The notes under the pieces: model-generated
Told to the model about the DNA's origin: nothing
The model's input: the letters and a program-made list of their open reading frames with translations, nothing else
Database searches by the model: none
Position numbers and translations under genes: made by a program
Shown here: positions 42,569-50,457 of the stretch, piece after piece
Position numbering within the stretch: the first letter of the stretch is position 1
Layout of the letters: each line of letters starts with the position of its first letter
Assembly: GCA_019455325.1 (NCBI GenBank)
Contig: JACFMQ010000001.1
Location: 507,071-571,070 of the forward strand
Reading direction: 5' to 3'
DNA from: Rhodocyclaceae bacterium
Lineage (GTDB): Bacteria > Pseudomonadota > Gammaproteobacteria > Burkholderiales > Rhodocyclaceae
DNA: 64,000 bases

Positions 42569-43345
42569 CTACTGCTCGACGAAGGCGCGCTCGATCACGT
42601 AGTCGCCGGCCATGCCGATGTGCGGCGAAATCTGGAAGCCGAAGCTGTCGAGCATCGTCGAGATTTCCTTGAGCATCGCCGGGCTGCCGCAGATCATGCC
42701 GCGGTCGGTGGCCGGGTCGAGCGGCGGCTCGCCGATGTCGGCGAAGAGCTTGCCAGAGTAGATCAGGTCGGTCTGGCGGCCTTCGTTGCGGAACGGCTCG
42801 CGGGTCACGGTCGGGTAGTAGATCAACTGATCGCGGATCATGTCGCCCAGGTATTCGTGGTCCTTGAGGTCCTGATCGATGTAGTCGTGGTAGGCCAGTT
42901 CGCTGGTCCAGCGCACGCCGTGGATGAGGATGATCTTCTCGAAGCGTTCGTACATCTCCGGGTCGTGGATTAGGCTCATGAACGGCGCCAGGCCGGTGCC
43001 GGTGGCGAACAGGAACAGCCGCCTGCCCGGCTTCAGGTCGCGCAGCACCAGCGTGCCGGTGGGCTTCTTGCTGACCAGCAGCGTGTCGCCCTCCTTCAGG
43101 TGCTGCAGCCGCGAGGTCAGCGGGCCGTCCTGGACCTTGATGCTGAAGAATTCGAGGTGCTCTTCGTAGTTGGCGCTGGCGATGCTGTAGGCGCGCATCA
43201 GCGGCTTGCCGCCCACCTCGATGCCGATCATGACGAACTGGCCGTTGATGAAGCGCAGGCTCTTGTCGCGCGTGGTGCGGAAGCTGAACAGGCTGTCGTT
43301 CCAGTGGTGGACGGAGAGAACGGTTTCGGAAATGAAATTGCTCAC
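42569..43345 (-). CDS. fpr: Ferredoxin-NADP reductase
   Basis: 258 residues. FAD-binding motif RAYSIAS, NADP-binding ATGTGLAPFMSLI, and the C-terminal VIERAFVEQ typical of the bacterial (subclass I) Fpr. It moves electrons between NADPH and ferredoxin/flavodoxin. It could supply the ferredoxin-dependent sulfite reductase encoded in the window, but that link is inference. Confidence 0.96.
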   Translation of the reverse strand: MSNFISETVLSVHHWNDSLFSFRTTRDKSLRFINGQFVMIGIEVGGKPLMRAYSIASANYEEHLEFFSIKVQDGPLTSRLQHLKEGDTLLVSKKPTGTLVLRDLKPGRRLFLFATGTGLAPFMSLIHDPEMYERFEKIILIHGVRWTSELAYHDYIDQDLKDHEYLGDMIRDQLIYYPTVTREPFRNEGRQTDLIYSGKLFADIGEPPLDPATDRGMICGSPAMLKEISTMLDSFGFQISPHIGMAGDYVIERAFVEQ

Positions 43346-43393
43346 GGTGAAATTTTCCTGGGTTGAAGGTTGGTCATGAAGTAAAGGGAATGC

Positions 43394-44083
43394 TCAGGGC
43401 TCGAATCGGTAGCCGACGCCGATCTCGGTGATGATGTGGCGCGGCTGCGCCGGGTTGTCCTCGATCTTCTGGCGCAGGTGGCCGACGTAGACCCGCAGGT
43501 ACTGGTGGTTCTCGGCCGCCTGCCCGCCCCACACCCGGGTCAGCAGGTGACGGTGCGTCAACACCCGGCCGGGGTTGGCGGCGAGGAAGGCGAGCAGCCG
43601 GTACTCGATCTGGGTCAGGTGCAGCGGCACGCCGCTGCGCGTGACCGTGCGGTTGACGCAGTCGATGGCGTAGTCGCCGAAATGGATCGTCGGCACCGAC
43701 GCCAGCCGCTCCGGCGAACGCCGGCGCAGCAGCGCGCGCACGCGGGCGAGCAGCTCGGCGACGCCGAAGGGCTTGGTCAGGTAGTCGTCGGCGCCGGCGT
43801 CGAGCGCATCGACCTTGCTGCCCTCGCCGGTCCTCGCCGACAGGATGAGGATCGGCACGCTCGACCAGGCCCGGTAGTCGCGGATGAAATCGACGCCGTC
43901 CCGGTCCGGCAGGCCGAGGTCGAGGATGACCAGATCCGGCCGCGCCGCGGCCGCCTGCACGGCGGCGTGCGCCGCGCTGCCGGCCTGGCAGACGCTGAAG
44001 CCCTCGCCTTCGAGGGCCATGGCCACGGCCTCGCGGATGCGCTCCTCATCCTCGACGATGAGGATGGTTTCCGCCTCACTCAC
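43394..44083 (-). CDS. kdpE: KdpE-type response regulator
   Basis: 229 residues. A receiver domain with Asp55 in VILDLGLPDRDG and a C-terminal OmpR-type winged HTH ending VGHLRQKIEDNP...TEIGVGYRF. GTG start overlapping the stop of the kinase gene by four bases. It regulates K+ uptake (kdpFABC) in E. coli; no kdpFABC gene is nearby, so its target is unknown. Confidence 0.88.
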   Translation of the reverse strand: MSEAETILIVEDEERIREAVAMALEGEGFSVCQAGSAAHAAVQAAAARPDLVILDLGLPDRDGVDFIRDYRAWSSVPILILSARTGEGSKVDALDAGADDYLTKPFGVAELLARVRALLRRRSPERLASVPTIHFGDYAIDCVNRTVTRSGVPLHLTQIEYRLLAFLAANPGRVLTHRHLLTRVWGGQAAENHQYLRVYVGHLRQKIEDNPAQPRHIITEIGVGYRFEP

Positions 44084-45588
44084 GGCTGCCCCTCCATGTC
44101 GTCGAAGTTCGGCGGATCGCCGATGGGCAGGCCGATCCGGAAACAGGTGCCGCCGCCCTCGCGGTTCTCGGCGGCGATGCCGCCGCCGTGCGCGTCGACG
44201 ATGGTCCTGGCGATGGCCAGGCCGAGGCCGAGGCCGGGAATGTCGGACTCCGCCCGGCCGCGCTGGAAGAGGTCGAAAATCCGCTCCATGTGCTCGGCGG
44301 GCAGGCCGGGGCCGGCGTCGCAGACGGCGATCTCCAGCCGGTCGGCGGCGCGGCGGACGAGGATTTCGATCGGCGCCTCCGCCGGCGCGTACTTCATGGC
44401 GTTCTCGACAAGGTTCCAGAGCACGCGCTCGATGAGCACGGCATCGATGTTGATCGGCGGCAGGTCCTTCGCCACGTCCACCCGCAGTTCGCGCGCCTTC
44501 CACTGCGTCCGCACCTGCTGCAGGGTTGCGCCGAGAACCTCCTCGACCGGCTGCCAGGCCGTGTTGAGGCGGAGCCGGCCGGCGCTCAGCCTGGCCATGT
44601 CGAGCAGATTGGTGGTCTGCCGGCTGATCGACACCGCCTGGTTACGGATCGCTTCGAGCATGTGCTTCTGCCGCTCGGGCGTCGCCTTGCCCAGGGCCAC
44701 GGCCTCCGCCATGCCGACCAGCGCGGTCAGCGGCGTGCGCAGGTCATGCGACAGCGCAGAGAGGATCGAGTTGCGCAGGGATTCGGCGGCGTGCATGACT
44801 TCGGTTTCGCGGGCGCGCTCGGCGAAGTGCGAGCGTTCGAGCGCCACCGCCAGCACCGAGGCGACCGTCTCGACGTATTCGACGGCGTCCTGGGTGGACA
44901 GCGCCGCGGCATCGACGTCGAAGACCAGCACGCCCTGCACGCCGCTGGCCGCGGTCAGCGGCAGCAGCGCCTGGAAGCGGCCCTTGCCCGACGGGCAGGA
45001 AAGAAAGGCGTTGTGCGCCGCGCATTGCGCCAGCAAGGCGGGCTTGACCTCGCCGGCGGCCGACGCGAATTCGTCGGGAAAGAACACGCGCACCTGCCGC
45101 GCATCGAACGATCGCGCCAGGAACTCGCCGGTCGCCTCGACGACGGCGCCGGGCGTCGCCGCGCCAGCCAGTTGCCGCGCGAAGGAATAGAGGGAGGTAC
45201 TCTCGGCCGTCTTGCGGCCGGCGAGCTCGGCCTGCTGCTTGAGGCGCGAGGTGAGGTGGCCGACGATCACCGCCACCACCGGCATGATGATCGCGCTCAG
45301 CAGGTACTGCGCCTCGGTGATGGCCAGCGAGAAGTCCGGCGGCACGAAAACGTAGGCGAAGCAGAGCGAGGCCAGCACCGCCGCCGCCACCGCCGGCCCG
45401 CGGCCGAAGCTCGCGGCCACGACCACCACCGCCAGCACGTACAGCAGCGCCACGTTGGAGAGGTCGAACGAAGTCCGCGCCGGGCTGAGCGCCAGCGTGC
45501 CGGCGAGCGTTCCCAGCGAGGCCCAGAGATAGCCGCGGAGGGGCGGACCGGTTCGATTCCGTTGCGCGGATTCCATAACCCGGCGCAT
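44080..45588 (-). CDS. kdpD: Short KdpD-like histidine kinase without the N-terminal sensor
   Basis: 502 residues, against about 890 in E. coli KdpD. The N-terminal KdpD ATP-binding and universal-stress domains are absent. What remains is a DUF4118 four-helix membrane part (about residues 20-115), a GAF-like domain (about 140-260), HisKA with His281 in LSHDLRTPL and a HATPase domain with GLGLGLAIA. The start has no visible ribosome site; ATGs at residues 1 and 5 are both possible, and an upstream stop prevents extension. It forms a two-gene unit with kdpE. Confidence 0.85.
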   Translation of the reverse strand: MRRVMESAQRNRTGPPLRGYLWASLGTLAGTLALSPARTSFDLSNVALLYVLAVVVVAASFGRGPAVAAAVLASLCFAYVFVPPDFSLAITEAQYLLSAIIMPVVAVIVGHLTSRLKQQAELAGRKTAESTSLYSFARQLAGAATPGAVVEATGEFLARSFDARQVRVFFPDEFASAAGEVKPALLAQCAAHNAFLSCPSGKGRFQALLPLTAASGVQGVLVFDVDAAALSTQDAVEYVETVASVLAVALERSHFAERARETEVMHAAESLRNSILSALSHDLRTPLTALVGMAEAVALGKATPERQKHMLEAIRNQAVSISRQTTNLLDMARLSAGRLRLNTAWQPVEEVLGATLQQVRTQWKARELRVDVAKDLPPINIDAVLIERVLWNLVENAMKYAPAEAPIEILVRRAADRLEIAVCDAGPGLPAEHMERIFDLFQRGRAESDIPGLGLGLAIARTIVDAHGGGIAAENREGGGTCFRIGLPIGDPPNFDDMEGQP

Positions 45589-45708
45589 GCTAAGGAATCG
45601 GATATAAAAATGCCATCAAAACCCCTTCGCCGCACGGATGCGGTAGCGGGGATCGTGCCTTTTCCGGGAAGTGCGGCCCCGATCGCCCGGGAGGGCAGGG
45701 CCGGGAGG

Positions 45709-45730
45709 GCCGCCCGCTGGCGCGGGCGGC
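45709..45730. terminator. GC hairpin after the porin gene
   Basis: 9-bp perfect stem GCCGCCCGC/GCGGGCGGC with loop TGGC, 22 bases after the porin stop on the minus strand. No T run follows, so termination is not certain. Confidence 0.4.
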
Positions 45731-45752
45731 GGGATGCGCGAAAAGCGGCGCC

Positions 45753-46979
45753 TTAGAAGAAGATGATGCCGCCGAGCGAGATGGTCCGGTTCCTCGCGTC
45801 GAAATGGCTGTCCATGACGTTGTCGACCCGCTCCTGATTGAACTCGCCGACCAGCGTGATGAACTTGTTCAGCGAGTGATAGACGCCGACCGTGTAGGCG
45901 CGGTTCTTGATCGTGTTCAGCGGTCCACCGCCGACCCTGCTGACGAAGCCGTTCTTGTCCTTGTTCTGGCCGTAGTTGATGCCGACCTTGGTATCGCCGA
46001 ACTTGTACGTGCCCTGCAGGAAATGGCCGCGCGAATCGGTCCTGTCGCCGGCGCCGTCGCTGCCGCCGAGGAACTGCGCGCCGACCGTCGACAGGCCGAG
46101 GCCGCGACCGGTGAAGGCGTAGGCCAGCGCCTCGAAGTTGCCGAACGCGGCCTTGACGCCCAGCTCGTAGCCGGAGGCCGAGTGCGACTTGTTGCCGACG
46201 CAGCCGGCGCTGGTCGAGCAGTCGGTGCTCTGCGTCACCAGGCCGGCCCACAGCTTGCCCGGCGCCGGGCCCTTGAAGTCGTAGGAAGCCATGGCCTGGA
46301 AGCCCGGCGACTTGGTCTCGTCGCCGGCGAACTTGGCCGGCTGGAAGATGCCGGCGGCGGCCTGGAAGCCGCCCAGCGCCGGCGTCGTGTAGGTGATCTG
46401 CGGCTGGAAGCCGGTATACATGTAGCCGTGGCCGATCATGCCGAAGGTGGTGTTGTACGGGATGCCGGCGTTGCTGGTGCCGCCGACGCCGAGCAGCGTC
46501 ATGTCGGAGAGGATCACGTTCTGCCCGAAGAGGCCGATGTCGCGGCCGAACTTCAGCGAACCCCAGTCCTTGTTGCCGAACTGGAAGTAGACGTTGCGCG
46601 TGTCGATCTGGCTGAAGGCGTCACTCCGGCCGGTGCCGCCGGGGTCGCCGATCGGCAGGCCGACCACGTCCGAGTTGTTGTTGATCCCCGGCGCGAAGCT
46701 GAAGTGCGCCTTGATGTCCTGGCCCTTGGCCTGCGTCGTCATGACGAAGTTGATCCAGCCCGGCAGCAGGCCGTTGGTCAGCGCGCTGTTGTTCGTCGTC
46801 GTCGAGGCGCCGGTCGCCAGGCTGGTCATCTTCGCCTCGCGGTTGACGTAAAAACCGTTGATCGTGCCGTTGATGTCGAGCGTGATGCCCTCGTGGGTGA
46901 AGCTGACGGCGTGCGCGCCGGTGCTGCCGCAGACGGCGGCGACGGCGAGCAGCAGCGGACGGACGGATGCTTTCTTCAT
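45753..46979 (-). CDS. Outer-membrane porin (Gram-negative general porin type)
   Basis: 408 residues. A signal peptide ends near ACGSTGAHA-V; the mature part shows alternating beta-strand patterns and the loop-like NKDWGSLKFGRDIGLFG segment, typical of beta-type trimeric porins. The C-terminal residue is Phe (GGIIFF), the usual outer-membrane sorting signal. GGAGAC before the ATG fixes the start. No carried solute can be named. Confidence 0.92.
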   Translation of the reverse strand: MKKASVRPLLLAVAAVCGSTGAHAVSFTHEGITLDINGTINGFYVNREAKMTSLATGASTTTNNSALTNGLLPGWINFVMTTQAKGQDIKAHFSFAPGINNNSDVVGLPIGDPGGTGRSDAFSQIDTRNVYFQFGNKDWGSLKFGRDIGLFGQNVILSDMTLLGVGGTSNAGIPYNTTFGMIGHGYMYTGFQPQITYTTPALGGFQAAAGIFQPAKFAGDETKSPGFQAMASYDFKGPAPGKLWAGLVTQSTDCSTSAGCVGNKSHSASGYELGVKAAFGNFEALAYAFTGRGLGLSTVGAQFLGGSDGAGDRTDSRGHFLQGTYKFGDTKVGINYGQNKDKNGFVSRVGGGPLNTIKNRAYTVGVYHSLNKFITLVGEFNQERVDNVMDSHFDARNRTISLGGIIFF

Positions 46980-47280
46980 GAAATGTCTCCAGATATCGTT
47001 AAGGCGATTCCCGCCGGCGTGCACCGGAATACGCGCCGGACCTCCCCCGCAATCGCCGGCCGGCGGCCGGCGCTGTGGTGTGCCGGATCGACTGCGAGGC
47101 ACGTGCCAGCCGCCGCCGCGGCGCCGGCCGTTCCAGGAAAACCGTTTCGATACAATGGATTGACGCCGGTCGGCGAATCGCCGCCGGCAGGCGCCGGCGG
47201 CGCGTGGAGCGTCCAGAATCTGGACAGTCGGCTGCGCCGCTGAGCCAGAACGCAACAGGCGGCGCGGCGCGCAGGCAATG
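46980..47280. other. Gene-free region upstream of the porin
   Basis: About 300 bases without a convincing gene. It holds an inverted repeat at 47211-47225 and the porin ribosome site, and ends at the terminator of the YccA-type gene. The porin promoter should lie here, but I see no clear -35/-10 pair. Confidence 0.5.
47211..47225. promoter_or_regulatory. Inverted repeat in the porin upstream region
   Basis: Perfect GTCCAG-AAT-CTGGAC. It lies 230 bases before the porin ATG. A binding-site role is only inferred. Confidence 0.3.
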
Positions 47281-47306
47281 AAAAAGGCGGCCGCAGCCGC
47301 CTTTTT
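47281..47306. terminator. Bidirectional terminator after the YccA-type gene
   Basis: 11-bp stem AAAAAGGCGGC/GCCGCCTTTTT with loop CGCA, placed 18 bases after the stop of the minus-strand gene. Confidence 0.9.
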
Positions 47307-47323
47307 CGTTTGCCGGAAAACGC

Positions 47324-48022
47324 TCAGTCGCGTTCGCCGGTGAAGGCCATGATCAGGTGGAGCAGGCTGACGAAGACGTTGTAGATGTCGAGGTACACCG
47401 CCAGCGTCGCCGTGATGTAGTTGGTCTCGCCGCCCTGCACGATGCGGCTGATGTCGTACAGGATGTACGCCGAAAAGAGCATCACCGCCACCGCCGAGAT
47501 GGTCAGCGCCAGCGCCGGGATCTGCAGGAAGATGTTGGCGACGATGGCGAGCAGCACGACGACCAGGCCGACGAACAGGAACTTGCCCATGTTCGTGAAG
47601 TCGCGCTTGCTGACCGTGGCGATGCCGGCCATCGTGAAGAAGATGGCACCGGTGCCGCCGGCGGCCATGGCGATCATCGACGCGCCGTTCGAGAAGCCGA
47701 GCGCCACCTGCAGGATGCGCGAGAGCATCAGCCCCATGAAAAAGGTGAAGCCGAGCAGCAGCACGACGCCCATGCCCGAATTCTTGGTCTTCTCGATGCC
47801 CCAGAAGAAGCCGAAGGCGATGCCGAGGAAGAGCAGGAAGGAAATCAGCGGGCTGCCGGCGAAGAACGAGAACTGGAGCTGCACGCCGACCAGCGCGCCG
47901 ATCACCGTCGGCACCATCGTCAGCGCGAGCATCAGGTAGGTGTTGCGCAGGACACGGTTCTGCTGGAGGGCGACGTCGCGGACCGGGCGGCCGGCGGAAC
48001 CCCATTGATACTGTTCTTGCAT
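47324..48022 (-). CDS. Bax inhibitor-1/YccA family membrane protein
   Basis: 232 residues with seven hydrophobic segments and the family ending (AVYLDIYNVFVSLLHLIMAF). E. coli YccA interacts with FtsH and YbhL is a related member; here the exact role is open. The start MQEQYQWG is chosen because family similarity begins there; the frame goes much further upstream through Arg-rich sequence. Confidence 0.93.
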   Translation of the reverse strand: MQEQYQWGSAGRPVRDVALQQNRVLRNTYLMLALTMVPTVIGALVGVQLQFSFFAGSPLISFLLFLGIAFGFFWGIEKTKNSGMGVVLLLGFTFFMGLMLSRILQVALGFSNGASMIAMAAGGTGAIFFTMAGIATVSKRDFTNMGKFLFVGLVVVLLAIVANIFLQIPALALTISAVAVMLFSAYILYDISRIVQGGETNYITATLAVYLDIYNVFVSLLHLIMAFTGERD

Positions 48023-48241
48023 ATGCTTGATCCTCCGAAGGATTCGAACGTTTACGGCCGTGAGACTACGCAAAGAAGATGAAAGTTGCAACGCCGGCCC
48101 GGCAGCGGACGGTAACAGTTTGTGACCACGGGCCGAAGCGCAGGCCTCGCCCGAGAGGGCGAGGTCAAGCGAGGCAAGCCCGTTCCGGCGCCGAAGGCGC
48201 CCTGCCCTGTGGCGACTCACGTGTTATCATCGGCGCCCTCC

Positions 48242-48329
48242 GGAAGCGTGGCAGAGCGGTCGATTGCACCGGTCTTGAAAACCGGCAAGGGGCAACCCTT
48301 CGTGAGTTCGAATCTCACCGCTTCCGCCA
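48242..48329 (+). tRNA. tRNA-Ser (anticodon TGA)
   Basis: 88 bases, class II, with 3' CCA encoded. Acceptor GGAAGCG pairs with CGCTTCC; the anticodon stem CCGGT/ACCGG holds loop CTTGAAA with anticodon TGA; the long variable arm AAGGGGCAACCCTT is typical of serine tRNAs. It reads UCN codons. Confidence 0.97.
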
Positions 48330-48389
48330 GCCGGAGCGGCCGGACCTCCGAACTTCCTCCTTCGGCCTGAACGCGACGCTTCCATCGCC

Positions 48390-49952
48390 ATGACCTCCGC
48401 CGCTCCCTTCGTCGTCCGGCCGGCCAACGCCGGCGCCTTCGGCCTGCTGCCGGCCGACGGTTTCCGTCTGACCAGCGGCGAATGCGACGACTGCGCGACG
48501 ATCCCGCAGGCGCTGTGGTTCTTCCGCCAGGAGCGGATCGCGGTGCCGCGGCCCGACCGGCCGCTGGCCGGCTTCTCGCGCACGCTGCCGCTCGTCGACG
48601 ACCTCGCCGCCTGGCACGCGGCGACGCCGCCCGGCTCGGCGCTCGACTATCCGCCGCTGGTCTGGACCGCCGCCGACGGCGTCGTCGCGGCCGCCCGCCT
48701 CGCCGCCGACGGCCTTCGCCTGCATGCCGACGGCGTCGACCTGCCGTTCGCCCTCGCCCCCCGCCACCCGCTGAACCGCGCCTGGTACGACGCGTCGAGC
48801 GTCCGCTTCTTCGCCGGCAGGCCGCTGCGCGCGCGCGGCGACTGGCAGGACGGACGCTTCGTCGCGCGCACGCTGTGGCCGCTCGACTTCCGCCTGCCGG
48901 CGCAGCCGCCGGCGCGGCCGCTGGCCGCCGACCCGCTGGCGCTGCGCGAACGCATCCGCGAACTGCCGCAGGGCGGCGCCCGTTCGCCGTTCGCCGCCGA
49001 GCGGCTCTGGCAACGCCCCGGCGCCGCGGCGGAGCATATCGGCCGACCGGTGCTCGCCTTCATCCTCAACGGCGCGCAGGGCGACGACGACGAGGCGCAC
49101 GGCGGCCACTTCGCCGTCGCCACCGGCCGCGTCGGCGACGACGGCGCCATCCACGACTGGCTGACGGCCAATTACTACACGCTCGACGCGGAAAGCGAGA
49201 AGGGCATCATCGCCGCGCCAGTGCCGCTCGACAACTACCTCGCCGATCTCAATGCCGGCCAGGCCTGGTACCGGCCGTCGTACCTGTTCGTCGCCGTGCT
49301 GCGCGACGCGCGCACCGCCGCGCACGTGCAATCGGCGCTCGGCCGCGTCTACAACCAGTTCTACCGGCACCAGTTCGGCTACCAGCACGCGCGCGCCAAC
49401 TGCGCCGGCATCAGCGTCTCGGCGCTGCGCGCGCTGGGCTGGCGGATTCCGGCGCGCGGCCCGGAAAGCTGGCTGCGCGCGATCGCCGCGCTGCCGGCGG
49501 TGGCCGCGGCCAGCGGCAGCCTGCGCCAGGGCAAGGCGAGCTTCGACTACCTGACCGAAGACCGGACCCGCCTCTACCCCGCCGTCGCCTTCGAGGAGAT
49601 CGGCGCCGACCTGCTGCGTCTGGCCGGCGGCACGGCCGAGCGGCGATTGAGCGCCTTCGAGCGGATGCTGGCCGAGGACATCGACGCGCTGCTGCTGCTG
49701 CGCCTCCCGCAACTGCCGTCGAGCCGCGCCTGGGGCGACCATCCGGTGGTCGACAGCCGCGAGTACCGGCGGCGCATGCCGAAGGACCCGGCCGAACGGC
49801 AGATCGTCCCGGTCGGCCCCCGGCCCTTCCCGAAGGACTTCATCGATCCGGCGGCGCCGCGCGAACCGCCGCTGCGCTCGGACTACGCGCTGGCCGGATA
49901 TGCCCTGCTCCTGCTGCTGGTCGTCGCGCTGGCGCTGCAGAGCGTGCTCTAG
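48390..49952 (+). CDS. Unknown membrane-anchored protein with a possible papain-like His/Cys pair
   Basis: 520 residues; I do not recognise a named family. Residues 230-350 contain HGGHFAVATGRV (His237/His240) followed about 100 residues later by RANCAGISVSALR (Cys338). A histidine before a cysteine next to a hydrophobic helix recalls permuted papain-like (NlpC/P60-LRAT) folds. The sequence ends in one hydrophobic helix (about 495-517) with almost no tail, so it could be a tail-anchored protein. No signal peptide is evident at the N-terminus, so the bulk is probably cytoplasmic. It begins 60 bases after tRNA-Ser and its stop overlaps the XRE gene's 3' end. Confidence 0.75.
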   Translation: MTSAAPFVVRPANAGAFGLLPADGFRLTSGECDDCATIPQALWFFRQERIAVPRPDRPLAGFSRTLPLVDDLAAWHAATPPGSALDYPPLVWTAADGVVAAARLAADGLRLHADGVDLPFALAPRHPLNRAWYDASSVRFFAGRPLRARGDWQDGRFVARTLWPLDFRLPAQPPARPLAADPLALRERIRELPQGGARSPFAAERLWQRPGAAAEHIGRPVLAFILNGAQGDDDEAHGGHFAVATGRVGDDGAIHDWLTANYYTLDAESEKGIIAAPVPLDNYLADLNAGQAWYRPSYLFVAVLRDARTAAHVQSALGRVYNQFYRHQFGYQHARANCAGISVSALRALGWRIPARGPESWLRAIAALPAVAAASGSLRQGKASFDYLTEDRTRLYPAVAFEEIGADLLRLAGGTAERRLSAFERMLAEDIDALLLLRLPQLPSSRAWGDHPVVDSREYRRRMPKDPAERQIVPVGPRPFPKDFIDPAAPREPPLRSDYALAGYALLLLLVVALALQSVL

Positions 49953-50248
49953 CCGATCTCCTCGATGCAGGCCAGCAGGCGGCGCCGCTGTTCGGGGTCC
50001 AGCCGGTGGAATCTTTCCAGGAGCAGCGCTTCCTCATCGCTCACGGCATAGAAATAGGCCATCGGCAGCCCCAGCTCGCCGGCGACCCGTTCGATCAGAT
50101 CCAGCCCGGGGACCCGCTTGCCGAGCTCGTAGCGATTCATCCGGGTGCTGGCCGAGGCCGGGTCGATGCCTACCCGGATGCCGAGCTGCTCTTGGGAAAG
50201 CCCGGCACGCATTCGTGCTTCCTTGAGTCTTTTCGGTAGCGTGGACAT
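49949..50248 (-). CDS. Small XRE-family HTH regulator
   Basis: 99 residues. Cro/CI-type HTH: LPKRLKEARMRAGLSQEQLG, then STRMNRYELGKRVPGLDLIERVA. A short C-terminal part (DEEALLLERFHRLDPEQRRRLL) is common in such regulators. The ATG has no clear ribosome site; it lies one base after a perfect 9-bp hairpin. It is convergent with the unknown 520-residue gene (4 bases overlap) and divergent from the diguanylate cyclase gene, which it may regulate. Confidence 0.9.
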   Translation of the reverse strand: MSTLPKRLKEARMRAGLSQEQLGIRVGIDPASASTRMNRYELGKRVPGLDLIERVAGELGLPMAYFYAVSDEEALLLERFHRLDPEQRRRLLACIEEIG

Positions 50249-50249
50249 G

Positions 50250-50275
50250 TCGCTCTTCGATGGCCTGAAGAGCGA
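50250..50275. promoter_or_regulatory. Hairpin at the start of the XRE gene
   Basis: Perfect 9-bp arms TCGCTCTTC and GAAGAGCGA with an eight-base loop, ending one base before the XRE ATG on the minus strand. The only SD-like bases (GAAGAG) lie in the arm next to the ATG, so translation or repressor binding could be controlled here. Confidence 0.5.
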
Positions 50276-50300
50276 GATGGTCCCGAGTTCTGCTTCACCG

Positions 50301-50323
50301 AATACTACCAATTTGGTAGTATT
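50301..50323. promoter_or_regulatory. Perfect 11-1-11 palindrome, likely XRE operator
   Basis: AATACTACCAA-T-TTGGTAGTATT, a flawless 23-base palindrome, AT-rich in a GC-rich surrounding. It lies between the divergent XRE and diguanylate cyclase genes, 53 bases before the XRE ATG. Size and symmetry fit a dimeric Cro/CI-type protein. Confidence 0.75.
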
Positions 50324-50389
50324 CGGCCATCGACGCATCGTGCCGCCACCCCGGCCAGGCGGCCGAACGAACCCGGTCGGCTCGCCCAT

Positions 50390-50420
50390 ATACGCCATAA
50401 GTCATACGCCATAAGTCATA
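50390..50420. repeat. Second 7-base tandem repeat
   Basis: ATACGCC-ATAAGTC twice in perfect register (four 7-base units, 50390-50417) and a partial fifth unit ATAA. It differs in sequence from the repeat before rlmN but shares the seven-base period. Located in the gap upstream of the cyclase gene. Confidence 0.8.
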
Positions 50421-50457
50421 ATCACGAATTGCTTATCAACCTTCCGGGCGATTTCCC

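Noticed and set aside
43394-45588. A complete kdp potassium system.
   Set aside because: Only regulator and short kinase are present; no KdpF, A, B or C frame exists on either side.
45753-48005. One 750-codon frame joining the porin with sequence opposite or within the YccA-type gene.
   Set aside because: Only the last 408 codons show a porin with signal peptide and ribosome site; the upstream part is the wrong frame of the neighbouring gene.
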